A stretch of 64,000 bases of DNA from an uncultured Pseudohongiella sp. GTDB lineage: Bacteria > Pseudomonadota > Gammaproteobacteria > Pseudomonadales > Pseudohongiellaceae. The notes beneath the pieces are model-generated. The model was given only the letters and a program-made list of their open reading frames with translations. It ran no database searches and was not told the origin of the DNA. The stretch lies in the NCBI GenBank assembly GCA_951812965.1, contig OX638341.1:2028438-2092437 (forward strand), in the 5' to 3' direction. Shown here piece after piece: positions 27,627-34,582 of this stretch (position 1 is the stretch's first letter; each line of letters starts with the position of its first letter). The position numbers and the translations under genes are program-made.

Positions 27627-28216
27627 CTGCTGCTTACGTCAGATTCACTGATCAGCCGTACGTCGAGTTCCCGCCCGTCGCGGGTCACGTCGAACATGCG
27701 TACCGGAAAGCGCTGTTTTTCCACATCCCTAAAATAATGTTCCAGCGTGATTCTCACGACCGGGAATGCGATTTCGTCCCAGGGAACATCCGCTTCAGTA
27801 AACAGCTTCGCTTCCAGGGTTTCCTCGGTGAATCCGAGATCAGCCTCGAGAATGCTCGCGCGGAACAGCAGATATACCTGGTTGATCTGGGGCAGATTGA
27901 ACAGGGTGTAGAGCGTGCTCTGGCCGAGTTCGATGCGTGCGCCGGCTTCTTCCATGGTTTCGCGGGCCGCGCCCGCGTGAGTCGATTCACCGTTCTCCAT
28001 GAAGCCCGCCGGCAGCGTCCATTTTCCGTGGCGTGGTTCAATGCCGCGTTTGCAGAGCAACACCCTGCCGTCCCCGCTGACTGGCACCGTGCCGACGACA
28101 TTGCGCGGGTTTTCATAGAACACGATGTCGCAATCGGGGCAGTAATGGCGATGGCGGTCGTCGCCTTGCGGAATCAGATAGCTTACCGGCCGGGCGCAAT
28201 GCTGGCAGAACTTCAT
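27623..28216 (-). CDS. Nudix hydrolase with N-terminal zinc ribbon
   Basis: A 197-residue protein. Residues 4-29 form a zinc ribbon (CQHC and CPDC), as in NudC-type and ADP-ribose pyrophosphatases. The Nudix box is complete at 71-93 (GFMENGESTHAGAARETMEEAG), which gives hydrolysis of a nucleoside diphosphate linked to another group; the substrate is unknown. The ATG at 28216 is chosen because it overlaps the pspC stop by 4 nt; an ATG 18 nt upstream is possible. It is the last gene of the psp operon, which is unusual and suggests expression under envelope stress. Confidence 0.9.
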   Translation of the reverse strand: MKFCQHCARPVSYLIPQGDDRHRHYCPDCDIVFYENPRNVVGTVPVSGDGRVLLCKRGIEPRHGKWTLPAGFMENGESTHAGAARETMEEAGARIELGQSTLYTLFNLPQINQVYLLFRASILEADLGFTEETLEAKLFTEADVPWDEIAFPVVRITLEHYFRDVEKQRFPVRMFDVTRDGRELDVRLISESDVSSS

Positions 28217-28893
28217 GCGCGCTTGATTTCGCAATGCAGGCGGAAGCTCTTGGATGTCATGTAGGACTCGATTTCGCGCAGGCGTTTTTCCAGATCGCGA
28301 AAGGTGGAGGCGCAGTTTTCAGCCTTGCCGTTTTTGCGTTCCGGTTTGTGCCCTGATCTGCGCGGCGGTTCACCCGATGACGGCGGCGGCTCGGCATGAG
28401 CGGAGCGGGTCTGGCGCCGCCGTCTGCGCTCCAGCCGCTCGTCTTCGAGAAAAGGGTCCGGATCGAGCAGGAAAATACAGAGGATGTACCCGAAAATCGT
28501 AAAGGGACCCAATACGAACAGCGAGAGAAAAGTCAGCAGGCGGATCCAGAACGGGCTGACCTCGAGATAGTCGGCGATTCCCGCGCAAACCCCGGCGAGT
28601 TTCTTGTCGCGGGTATTGCGGTATATCGGTTTGCGGTAGTTCAGATTGCGGAAATGCTCCGACGTGCCGGCAGGGTCGAGGTTGTCCCAGGTACGGTCGC
28701 GGAAAACGTCGCGGTCCATGCAGAAGTACATTACGAAATAACCGAAAAACAGCGTCGGCCAGAACAGGACGGCGATCACGAAGACCGTTCGCACCAGCGC
28801 TGCTGGAACGTCCAGCCATTCCGCGATGCCGCTGCAAACCCCGAGCCAGACGGCGTTACTTTTCTTCAGTCGCAAGCTACCCGGCCTGCTCAT
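28213..28893 (-). CDS. pspC: phage shock protein C, two PspC domains
   Basis: A 226-residue membrane protein of the phage shock response. It carries two PspC domains in tandem: NAVWLGVCSGIAEWLDVPAALVRTVFVI (about 11-38) and KKLAGVCAGIADYLEVSPFWIRLLTF (about 97-122), each followed by hydrophobic helices, then a basic, proline-rich linker and a C-terminal helix. E. coli PspC has one domain in 119 residues, so this is the longer form. The ATG at 28893 is chosen by its position and overlaps pspB by 17 nt. It works with PspB to release PspF from PspA at the membrane. Confidence 0.9.
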   Translation of the reverse strand: MSRPGSLRLKKSNAVWLGVCSGIAEWLDVPAALVRTVFVIAVLFWPTLFFGYFVMYFCMDRDVFRDRTWDNLDPAGTSEHFRNLNYRKPIYRNTRDKKLAGVCAGIADYLEVSPFWIRLLTFLSLFVLGPFTIFGYILCIFLLDPDPFLEDERLERRRRRQTRSAHAEPPPSSGEPPRRSGHKPERKNGKAENCASTFRDLEKRLREIESYMTSKSFRLHCEIKRA

Positions 28894-29128
28894 GATGCTC
28901 CCTCCAGTTGGGGACTTCGGCGTCGAGAATCGACTCGAGCACATCGATGCGCTCGGTCAATGAATCGGCCATCGCCGACAGCCGTTCGAGGTCGTGATTG
29001 TCTCCGTCCCGCTCATGGCGCCGGCGCTGGCGTTTTCCGCCGTCCTTGGTGATTCCCAGCTTGATCCAGTAGGTGATGAATCCGAAGACCATCCCCACCA
29101 GGGCGATGACGAAAGTGAAGGTATTCAT
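28877..29128 (-). CDS. pspB: phage shock protein B
   Basis: An 83-residue protein with an N-terminal membrane helix (about 3-25, FTFVIALVGMVFGFITYWI) and a cytoplasmic helix rich in charged residues with a leucine-heptad stretch (LSAMADSLTERIDVLESIL). Length, topology and place between pspA and pspC fit PspB, which senses envelope stress with PspC. The WREHHEQAG end is compatible with the family. It starts 9 nt after pspA. Confidence 0.88.
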   Translation of the reverse strand: MNTFTFVIALVGMVFGFITYWIKLGITKDGGKRQRRRHERDGDNHDLERLSAMADSLTERIDVLESILDAEVPNWREHHEQAG

Positions 29129-29137
29129 ATCCGTGAC

Positions 29138-29797
29138 CTATTTGCTTTTCAGGCGATCTTTCAAATCCTGCAGCTCCTGGTCGATGTTTTCTTCGCGCGC
29201 CAGTTCATCGAATTCGGCCTGCAAGCCCTTCTGCTCCACGCTGTCGCTGTCGATCTGGCCTTCCATCTGGTCGATCTTGCGCTCGTAATACTCGAATTTG
29301 TCCATGGCGTTGTCAATCGCCTGGTTGCTGAGCTGTTTGCGCACGTCGCGACGGGTGGTGGTAGCGCGGGTGCGCATGACGATAGTCTTCTGCCGCGCCC
29401 TGGCGTCGTTCAGTTTCTCCTGCAACAGGTGAATTTCGCCGTCGAGCTTGTCCAGCGTCTCATCGAGCTTGAACATATCGGCCTCGGTGGTCTCCACCCG
29501 GGTTTGAATCGTCGCTTTTTCCAGCAGCGCCGACCGCGCCAGATCCTCGCGCTCCTTGGACAGCGCCAGTTCGGCCTTGTACTCCCAGTCTTCCGCCTGG
29601 GCGCGCAACTGTTCGAGCCGGCGGGTCAGGGTTTTCTTCTCCGCCATTACCCGGGCCGTGCTCGAGCGCACTTCCACCAGGGTGTCTTCCATTTCCTGGA
29701 TTACCATACGAATCATTTTTTCCGGATTCTCAGCCTTGTCGAGCAAGGAACTGATGTTGGAATTGATGATGTCGGACAGTCTCGAAAAAATGCTCAT
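29138..29797 (-). CDS. pspA: phage shock protein A
   Basis: A 219-residue ESCRT-III/IM30 family protein that is almost entirely coiled coil. It starts MSIFSRLSDIINSNISSLLD (amphipathic membrane-binding helix), then KMIRMVIQEMEDTLVEVRSS and long heptads up to ENIDQELQDLKDRLKSK. It binds and repairs stressed inner membrane and holds PspF inactive. The ATG at 29797 is preceded by GGAGGAAT; the open frame continues far upstream but only antisense to pspF. Transcription should start from the sigma54 promoter at 29898-29914, which leaves a leader of about 90 nt. Confidence 0.96.
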   Translation of the reverse strand: MSIFSRLSDIINSNISSLLDKAENPEKMIRMVIQEMEDTLVEVRSSTARVMAEKKTLTRRLEQLRAQAEDWEYKAELALSKEREDLARSALLEKATIQTRVETTEADMFKLDETLDKLDGEIHLLQEKLNDARARQKTIVMRTRATTTRRDVRKQLSNQAIDNAMDKFEYYERKIDQMEGQIDSDSVEQKGLQAEFDELAREENIDQELQDLKDRLKSK

Positions 29798-29897
29798 TAC
29801 TGATTCCTCCTGTGAAATCCTGCTTGCATCGTTTTTGAAACGCTTTGGGGATGTTTCTGAAAACTTGCAACGCGTTTCGTCGTCTTGACCATTTCCC

Positions 29898-29914
29898 AGC
29901 AGAATGCGTGCCAA
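29898..29914 (-). promoter_or_regulatory. sigma54 promoter of pspABC
   Basis: On the minus strand the sequence reads TTGGCACGCATTCTGCT: a perfect -24 TTGGCACG and a -12 CTGCT (consensus TTGCT), with the invariant GG and GC 12 bp apart. It lies about 100 nt upstream of the pspA ATG and faces it. The divergent gene encodes PspF, the sigma54 activator, which agrees with this reading. Confidence 0.85.
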
Positions 29915-29969
29915 TTTTCCTAAATTTCGATAACTATTTGAAAAAGCTGAGAAAAATTTCCGTGAGAAC

Positions 29970-30016
29970 ATGGATGTCCCATCGTGAAACCCACCGTGAA
30001 AGCATGGGTGTCCCAT
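29970..30016 (-). repeat. doublet of the 13-bp hairpin repeat upstream of pspA
   Basis: On the plus strand ATGGATGTCCCAT (29970-29982, one mismatch) and ATGGGTGTCCCAT (30004-30016, perfect) lie 34 bp apart, the same period as the doublet at 6306. They sit about 55-120 bp upstream of the sigma54 promoter, where activator sites normally lie, and just before pspF. Confidence 0.8.
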
Positions 30017-30086
30017 TGAAATGGCTGGAAATCCCAATATGTGGTAGTTTGCGCCAACAGAAAATCCCGCCAGTTCGGTGTTGAAA

Positions 30087-31118
30087 ATGACAGATCGCGA
30101 TTCGCCCTTGCGCATGATCGGCGAAGCGGCGAGTTTCCTCGAAATGCAGGAACACGTCTCGCTGGTGGCGCCGCTGAGCAAGCCGGTGCTGATCGTCGGC
30201 GAGCGGGGAACCGGCAAGGAACTTGTCGCCACCCGCCTGCACCATCTTTCCCTGCGCTGGGAGCGGAGCTTTCTCAAGCTCAATTGCGCCGCGCTCAGCG
30301 AATCACTGCTCGAAGCGCAATTGTTCGGCCACGAGGCCGGCGCATTCACCGGTGCGGCCAGGATGCGCCGCGGCCTGTTCGAGCGCGCCGACGAAGGCAC
30401 GCTGTTTCTCGACGAGTTGGCCAATACCAGCATGGCCGTGCAGGAAAAGATCCTGCGCGTCATCGAATACGGCGAATTCGAGCGTCTCGGCGGCGCCGAG
30501 GCGATAAGCGTCGATGTGCGGCTGATCGCCGCCACCAATGAGGATTTGCCTGCCCTGGCAAAACGCGGCAAGTTCCGCGACGACCTGCTCGACCGGCTGG
30601 CTTTCGATGTCATCACCTTGCCGCCGCTGCGCGAGCGACTCGAAGACATTCCCATCCTGGCCCAGCATTTTGCCGTCGGCATGGTCAAGGAGATTGGCGG
30701 CGAATATTTCGCGGGGTTCGGCCGCAAGGTGCAGGGCGAATTGCTTGACTATCCCTGGCCGGGGAATGTGCGGGAGTTGAAGAACGTGGTCGAGCGCGCG
30801 GTCTATCAACATGGCGGCAAGACAGTAAAGAATCTCGTGTTCGACCCCTTCGCATCGCCCTGGCGTCCCGTCGGGAAGGCGGAGTCCGGCGGGGAAGGGG
30901 AAGGCGGGCTGCCGACTGCGGCACCGTCCGAGGCGCCCGACCTGGCGCAACTCAATCAGATCGACTTGCGCAGCCACATGCAGGACTACGAGAAACAACT
31001 CCTGCGCCAGGCGCTGCAACAAAACCAGTTCAACCAGCGCAAGACCGCCGAATTCCTCAAACTAAGCTACGACCAGCTACGCGGCTACATGCGCAAATAC
31101 GACCTGACGTCCGGGTGA
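30087..31118 (+). CDS. pspF: sigma54-dependent activator of the psp operon
   Basis: A 343-residue AAA+ activator without a receiver domain. The Walker A motif is GERGTGKE, the sigma54-contacting loop is GAFTGA (in FGHEAGAFTGAARMRRGLFE), Walker B is TLFLDEL and the C-terminus carries a Fis-type helix-turn-helix (FNQRKTAEFLKLSYDQLRGYMRKY). PspF remodels the closed sigma54 complex at pspA and is inhibited by PspA. ATG 30087 is used; a GTG at 30078 is also in frame. It is divergent from pspA and separated from it by 280 nt holding the sigma54 promoter and the repeat doublet. Confidence 0.94.
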   Translation: MTDRDSPLRMIGEAASFLEMQEHVSLVAPLSKPVLIVGERGTGKELVATRLHHLSLRWERSFLKLNCAALSESLLEAQLFGHEAGAFTGAARMRRGLFERADEGTLFLDELANTSMAVQEKILRVIEYGEFERLGGAEAISVDVRLIAATNEDLPALAKRGKFRDDLLDRLAFDVITLPPLRERLEDIPILAQHFAVGMVKEIGGEYFAGFGRKVQGELLDYPWPGNVRELKNVVERAVYQHGGKTVKNLVFDPFASPWRPVGKAESGGEGEGGLPTAAPSEAPDLAQLNQIDLRSHMQDYEKQLLRQALQQNQFNQRKTAEFLKLSYDQLRGYMRKYDLTSG

Positions 31119-31140
31119 GTGCCGGTCGGCGCGGACGTAT

Positions 31141-31467
31141 TCATTCGATTTGCTCAATCAGCCGTTTCAGGTTTGCAATGTGCGCATTCAGTGCCTTCCT
31201 GCCCGCATCCGTCAACTGATACCAGGTTACGGGTCGGCGGTCGCGAAAACTTTTCTCGACCAGCAGGTATCCGGCATCTTCGAGCTTGCGCAGATGTGTG
31301 CCGAGACTGCCGTCGTTTTCTTCCAGCACTTGCTTCAGCCGGCTGAAAGATATCGCCTTGTGTCTGGCCAGGAGAACGCAGGCTGCCAGCCTGACCCGGT
31401 GTTCGAGCAATCCGCGGGGAGTGCCGAACAGCCCGATTTCCGCGATATCGGGATCATTCCGCCGCAT
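31141..31467 (-). CDS. winged-helix transcriptional regulator (MarR/ArsR-like)
   Basis: A 108-residue single-domain winged helix. The segment GLLEHRVRLAACVLLARHKAISFSRLKQVLEENDGSLGTHLRKLEDAGYLLVEKSFRDRRPVTWYQLTDAG is the pattern of the short winged-helix DNA-binding family (often PF13601). It probably represses its own operon. Its start overlaps the end of the membrane protein gene by 14 nt. The same regulator plus multi-helix membrane protein pair is common in bacteria; the signal is unknown. Confidence 0.85.
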   Translation of the reverse strand: MRRNDPDIAEIGLFGTPRGLLEHRVRLAACVLLARHKAISFSRLKQVLEENDGSLGTHLRKLEDAGYLLVEKSFRDRRPVTWYQLTDAGRKALNAHIANLKRLIEQIE

Positions 31468-32026
31468 CTGCGTTTCTCGGGCCGAGGAAGGCCATGGTTA
31501 CCAGGGCAATGGCTGCCAGTATGCCGGCTGTAATAAATCCATACCCGGGCATGAACAGTGATATAAGGTATCCGACCCCCAGCAGCAGGCTGACGGGAAG
31601 CAGCCGGCGTTCAAGATGCAGGCCTGCCAGGAAATAAGTCAGCGCTGCCAATAGAATCCAATGAGAACTGAACCCTGCCCAAGTCAGTTGGCCCGTGGCG
31701 ACAGCGGCAATTCCCAGCAATCCGGCGGTAACGAATCCCAGAAAATGTAGTGCCCAGCGACTACTTTGACGTCGATCGACTACTCCCGCGCGATGACGCG
31801 CTTGCCACGCCAGCCAGATGGTAGTTCCAAAACCCGCAGGGGAAGCAACCAGCCAAAAGTAGCCGATCAAGGCCGATTGCGGTCCTACAATGTCCACCAG
31901 CGAAAAACCACATAGGCAAATTGCCGCCCATAACAGATAAATCGCCGGTACATGCACATTCGTTGACTGCTCGGCAGCAGTTCGAACATAGGCAAGATCA
32001 TCTTCAAGTGACTGTTTGTTCGCCAT
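31454..32026 (-). CDS. six-helix membrane protein paired with a winged-helix regulator
   Basis: A 190-residue protein with a short soluble N-terminus (MANKQSLEDDLAYVRTAAEQ) and about six hydrophobic helices ending in FLGPRNADAAE. I do not recognise a named family. The ATG at 32026 follows GGAGGG at 5 nt, which fixes the start. It is first in a two-gene operon with the winged-helix regulator. The AT-rich upstream region has an inverted repeat that may be the operator. Confidence 0.75.
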   Translation of the reverse strand: MANKQSLEDDLAYVRTAAEQSTNVHVPAIYLLWAAICLCGFSLVDIVGPQSALIGYFWLVASPAGFGTTIWLAWQARHRAGVVDRRQSSRWALHFLGFVTAGLLGIAAVATGQLTWAGFSSHWILLAALTYFLAGLHLERRLLPVSLLLGVGYLISLFMPGYGFITAGILAAIALVTMAFLGPRNADAAE

Positions 32027-32073
32027 TTTTCCCTCCAAATGCCACATCCGGCATATACTTTAAAATAAAATGT

Positions 32074-32090
32074 ACTCTGAAAAATAGAGT
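32074..32090. promoter_or_regulatory. candidate operator of the regulator/membrane-protein pair
   Basis: ACTCT (32074-32078) and AGAGT (32086-32090) form a short inverted repeat within an AT-rich stretch, 47 nt upstream of the membrane protein start. It is only suggestive. Confidence 0.3.
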
Positions 32091-32270
32091 TTAAGGTCGG
32101 TATTGTCAAGTGCTTAAAGGGAGGAAATTAAACTTGAGTTGGGGTTACATAAAGTATCACACCGAAATCTGTGAAAATTTGTGGAGGGGGCGATGCATTT
32201 TCAGGATTTCGTTCAGAACTATCTTGACGAAGTCATGGCTGGCGGTTACGCCTGAATTCGAATACTTGGG

Positions 32271-32391
32271 ATGCGCTTTCAGGGACTGGCTTATCGAGCG
32301 CACGACCCGCATTGGGCCTGGAATTCATTGTCGGGCGAAGGCGCTCGGCCAAGGCCGTGCTGGTCGACGATGACGGACGCCTTGTTCGATA
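32271..32391 (+). pseudogene. remnant of a RES-domain toxin gene
   Basis: From an ATG at 32271 the sequence encodes MRFQGLAYRAHDPHWAWNSL and continues SGEGA, which matches the start of RES toxins (YRAHxPxW...LSGEGA). The next segment of the family, GGRFNPKG..ALYLS, is absent. Thirty nucleotides on, another frame reads KAVLVDDDGRLVR and stops at 32391, resembling the C-terminal VDDDGRL of RES proteins. The NAD-degrading core is thus deleted. A 20-codon frame (32193-32255, MHFQDFVQNYLDEVMAGGYA) just upstream may be a leftover of the antitoxin. This occupies most of the 393-nt gap 32027-32419. Confidence 0.55.
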
Positions 32392-32419
32392 GTGAAACCG
32401 GGAGCCAGCGGATCCTTCT

Positions 32420-33649
32420 TCAGTTCCGCATGGCTTCGTAGACCACCTGCTGGGCTACGTTATTGTTGAATGGCGCCGGCGGCCCGCCCCACTTCTGTTC
32501 CATGTACACCATGTAAAAGTCGTTTTCCCGGTCGACGATGAAGATGGTGCCGCCGATGCCGCGCCAGCCGAAGTTGTAAGGCCCTTCGGGATCGTCGGTT
32601 GTAGGCTGCAAGTGAAAGCCGAGACCCCAGTCACCCAGGCCGCCGAAGAAGTAGTATTCCCGCGAAACGCTGTCGCCGATCTTCGGCTCAAGCATTTGCT
32701 CAAGCGTGGCTTCCTCGATGACGCGTTCGCCGCGATACTCGCCGCCATTGAGCAGCATTTCGGCGAAGCGCAGGTAGTCCTCGGCGGTGGAATTCAGGCC
32801 CCCGCCACCGGAAAGCATGCGCCGGGGAACCGTGTTGTCGGTCATGGCGGCGCCGTGAATCGGTTCCGCGATGCGGAAGCTCTCGCGCTTCGGCACCCAG
32901 AAGTAAGTGTCGTCCATGCCCAGCGGGTCGAATATTCGCTCTTGCAGCACCACGTCGAGAGTCTTGCCATCCGCCGCTTCCAGAATCGCGCCGAGCACGT
33001 CTGTGGAATGCCCGTAATGCCAGGCCGTCCCCGGTTCGAAATACAGCGGCAGCGCACCGATACGGGCGGCAAGCTCCCGGGCGGTGAGATCACCGCGCAG
33101 TTCGCCGGCGTACATCTGACCGAGTTCACTGTCGGGTGAAAAGATCGCCTGGATGAGTCCTGATTCGTGTGTCAGCAAATTTTCGATCGTCATGACGTTT
33201 TGCGCCGGGCTCAACTCGCCGGTTTCCTGATCGATCACGCTGGCGTCCGCGAACTCGGGAATAAATTTCGAAACGGGGTCGTCAAGCGCCATCAGCCCGT
33301 CTTCCACCATGGTCATGATCGCCACGCTGACGATGGGCTTGGTCATGGAATAGATGCGGAAAATCGAGTCCTGATTTACGGGCTTCGGGATTTCCGGAGA
33401 GAGCAGTCCGACGGACTCCAGCACGCCCACACCCTGGCCGTTGCCGACCAGCAAGAGAGCGCCATTGAGAAAATCGCCGTCCACCGCGGCCTGCATCTGC
33501 GCCCTGATTTCCTCGATTTCTCCCTGGTCGATGCCGAAATTGGTCGAGTGAATTCGCTCGACGGAAGAATCGGCCAGCGCCTGCGACGCGGACAGAAAAA
33601 GCAGAAGGGTGGCGCCTGTAAGTGCGCGCCCGGCTCGAATCGGATTCAT
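32420..33649 (-). CDS. exported serine hydrolase (class C beta-lactamase family)
   Basis: A 409-residue protein with a signal peptide (1-26, ending ALA). The active-site motifs of the beta-lactamase/transpeptidase-like family are visible: SMTK (SxxK) in IFRIYSMTKPIVSVAIM, YGH in GTAWHYGHSTDVLGAI and GLGFHL/GWRGIGGTIF near the end as the KTG-equivalent region. Such proteins are usually esterases or peptidases rather than true beta-lactamases. No regulator is adjacent. It is one of two members of this family in the window (see 57676-58707). Confidence 0.9.
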   Translation of the reverse strand: MNPIRAGRALTGATLLLFLSASQALADSSVERIHSTNFGIDQGEIEEIRAQMQAAVDGDFLNGALLLVGNGQGVGVLESVGLLSPEIPKPVNQDSIFRIYSMTKPIVSVAIMTMVEDGLMALDDPVSKFIPEFADASVIDQETGELSPAQNVMTIENLLTHESGLIQAIFSPDSELGQMYAGELRGDLTARELAARIGALPLYFEPGTAWHYGHSTDVLGAILEAADGKTLDVVLQERIFDPLGMDDTYFWVPKRESFRIAEPIHGAAMTDNTVPRRMLSGGGGLNSTAEDYLRFAEMLLNGGEYRGERVIEEATLEQMLEPKIGDSVSREYYFFGGLGDWGLGFHLQPTTDDPEGPYNFGWRGIGGTIFIVDRENDFYMVYMEQKWGGPPAPFNNNVAQQVVYEAMRN

Positions 33650-33846
33650 GAAGGTAACCTCGAAAGCAGTGCGGAAGAAGCGGCAAAGTAACCCAGCCGC
33701 AAGTGGCGTTCATGCCGCCAGTAAGGAGATTGCAAGTCCCGCGTCCTTGTTCGGCAAGTGGGTGCCCCAAGTCGTCACGATGTTTTGGAGACGCCGGCGC
33801 CGTATCGGCAATGAAGATAATTGAACATTGTGATACCTTTTTTGAT

Positions 33847-33871
33847 CTCATATCATTGGTGATGTTATGAG
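33847..33871. promoter_or_regulatory. candidate toxin-antitoxin operator
   Basis: CTCATA and TATGAG (33847-33852 and 33866-33871), with inner TCA/TGA, form an inverted repeat that includes the PIN gene start codon. This is where autoregulating RHH antitoxins often bind. Confidence 0.35.
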
Positions 33872-34289
33872 ACTGATATTGGATACCAATGTAGTAGTAG
33901 CAGGATTGCGCAGTCCGTCGGGCGCATCGGCGAAACTGCTGGAAATGGCGCTAGACCGGCAGTTTTCGCTGGAGCTTTCGGTAGCGCTCGCGCTGGAATT
34001 TGAGGCTGTGTGCAATGATCCAAGTCAACGGATTGACTCTGGACTGAGTGAGGAGGAAGTCAACCAGATCATTTCCTCGCTCTGTGCAGTGGCGGACCCT
34101 GTTTCCGTCCATTTGCTCTGGCGCCCACAGTTGCGCGACCCGGGAGACGAAATGGTTCTCGAAGCCGCGATCAACGGTTACGCCGACGCGTTGGTAACTT
34201 TTAATCAGAGAGATTTTGGCGATGTGCCGAGCCGTTTTGGCATCGCCTTACTTACGCCGCAGCAGGCATTGAGGAGTCTGTCTTCATGA
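33867..34289 (+). CDS. PIN-domain toxin (COG1569 type)
   Basis: A 140-residue PIN ribonuclease. It starts MRLILDTNVVVAGLRSPSGA with the first catalytic Asp and ends ...GDEMVLEAAINGYADALVTFNQRDFGDV with the conserved acidic residues (DxxE and Asp of TxNxxDF). This is the putative-toxin PIN family. It probably cleaves RNA and is neutralised by the downstream RHH protein. The stop overlaps the antitoxin ATG by 4 nt. Toxin-first order is typical of this PIN branch. Confidence 0.9.
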   Translation: MRLILDTNVVVAGLRSPSGASAKLLEMALDRQFSLELSVALALEFEAVCNDPSQRIDSGLSEEEVNQIISSLCAVADPVSVHLLWRPQLRDPGDEMVLEAAINGYADALVTFNQRDFGDVPSRFGIALLTPQQALRSLSS

Positions 34290-34543
34290 AAACGCAAACT
34301 GTCGCATACCCCTTGCGGTTACCCAAGTCCTTGAAATCCGAGTTGGCCGGCATATGCCGGGAGGAAGGCACCAGCATGAATCAATTCATCGCAACCGCCG
34401 TGGCCGAGAAGGTAACAGCGCTTAAAACGGCCGAGTTTTTTGCCGACAGGCAGGAAATGGCGAACATCGAAGAGGCGCGTCGCTTGCTGCGGCGCAAAGG
34501 CGGGCAGCCACCTGAGCCCCATGATCGCCTGGATGATGCGTGA
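34286..34543 (+). CDS. RHH-type antitoxin
   Basis: An 85-residue protein with an N-terminal ribbon-helix-helix (YPLRLPKSLKSELAGICREE then GTSMNQFIATAVAEKVTAL) and a charged C-terminus that would wrap the PIN toxin. It overlaps the toxin gene by 4 nt. It presumably binds the operator at the toxin start and represses the pair. Confidence 0.85.
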   Translation: MKTQTVAYPLRLPKSLKSELAGICREEGTSMNQFIATAVAEKVTALKTAEFFADRQEMANIEEARRLLRRKGGQPPEPHDRLDDA

Positions 34544-34582
34544 GGCTTGGTTGGCAAATCCGATGAGGTGCTGCTCGATTCG

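Noticed and set aside
29138-30727. A longer PspA reaching into pspF
   Set aside because: The added 310 residues are antisense to pspF and Ser/Arg-rich; the GGAGGAAT site and family length fix the start at 29797.
32420-33649. True antibiotic beta-lactamase
   Set aside because: The family motifs are those of general serine hydrolases; no KTG is seen and no AmpR-type regulator is adjacent.
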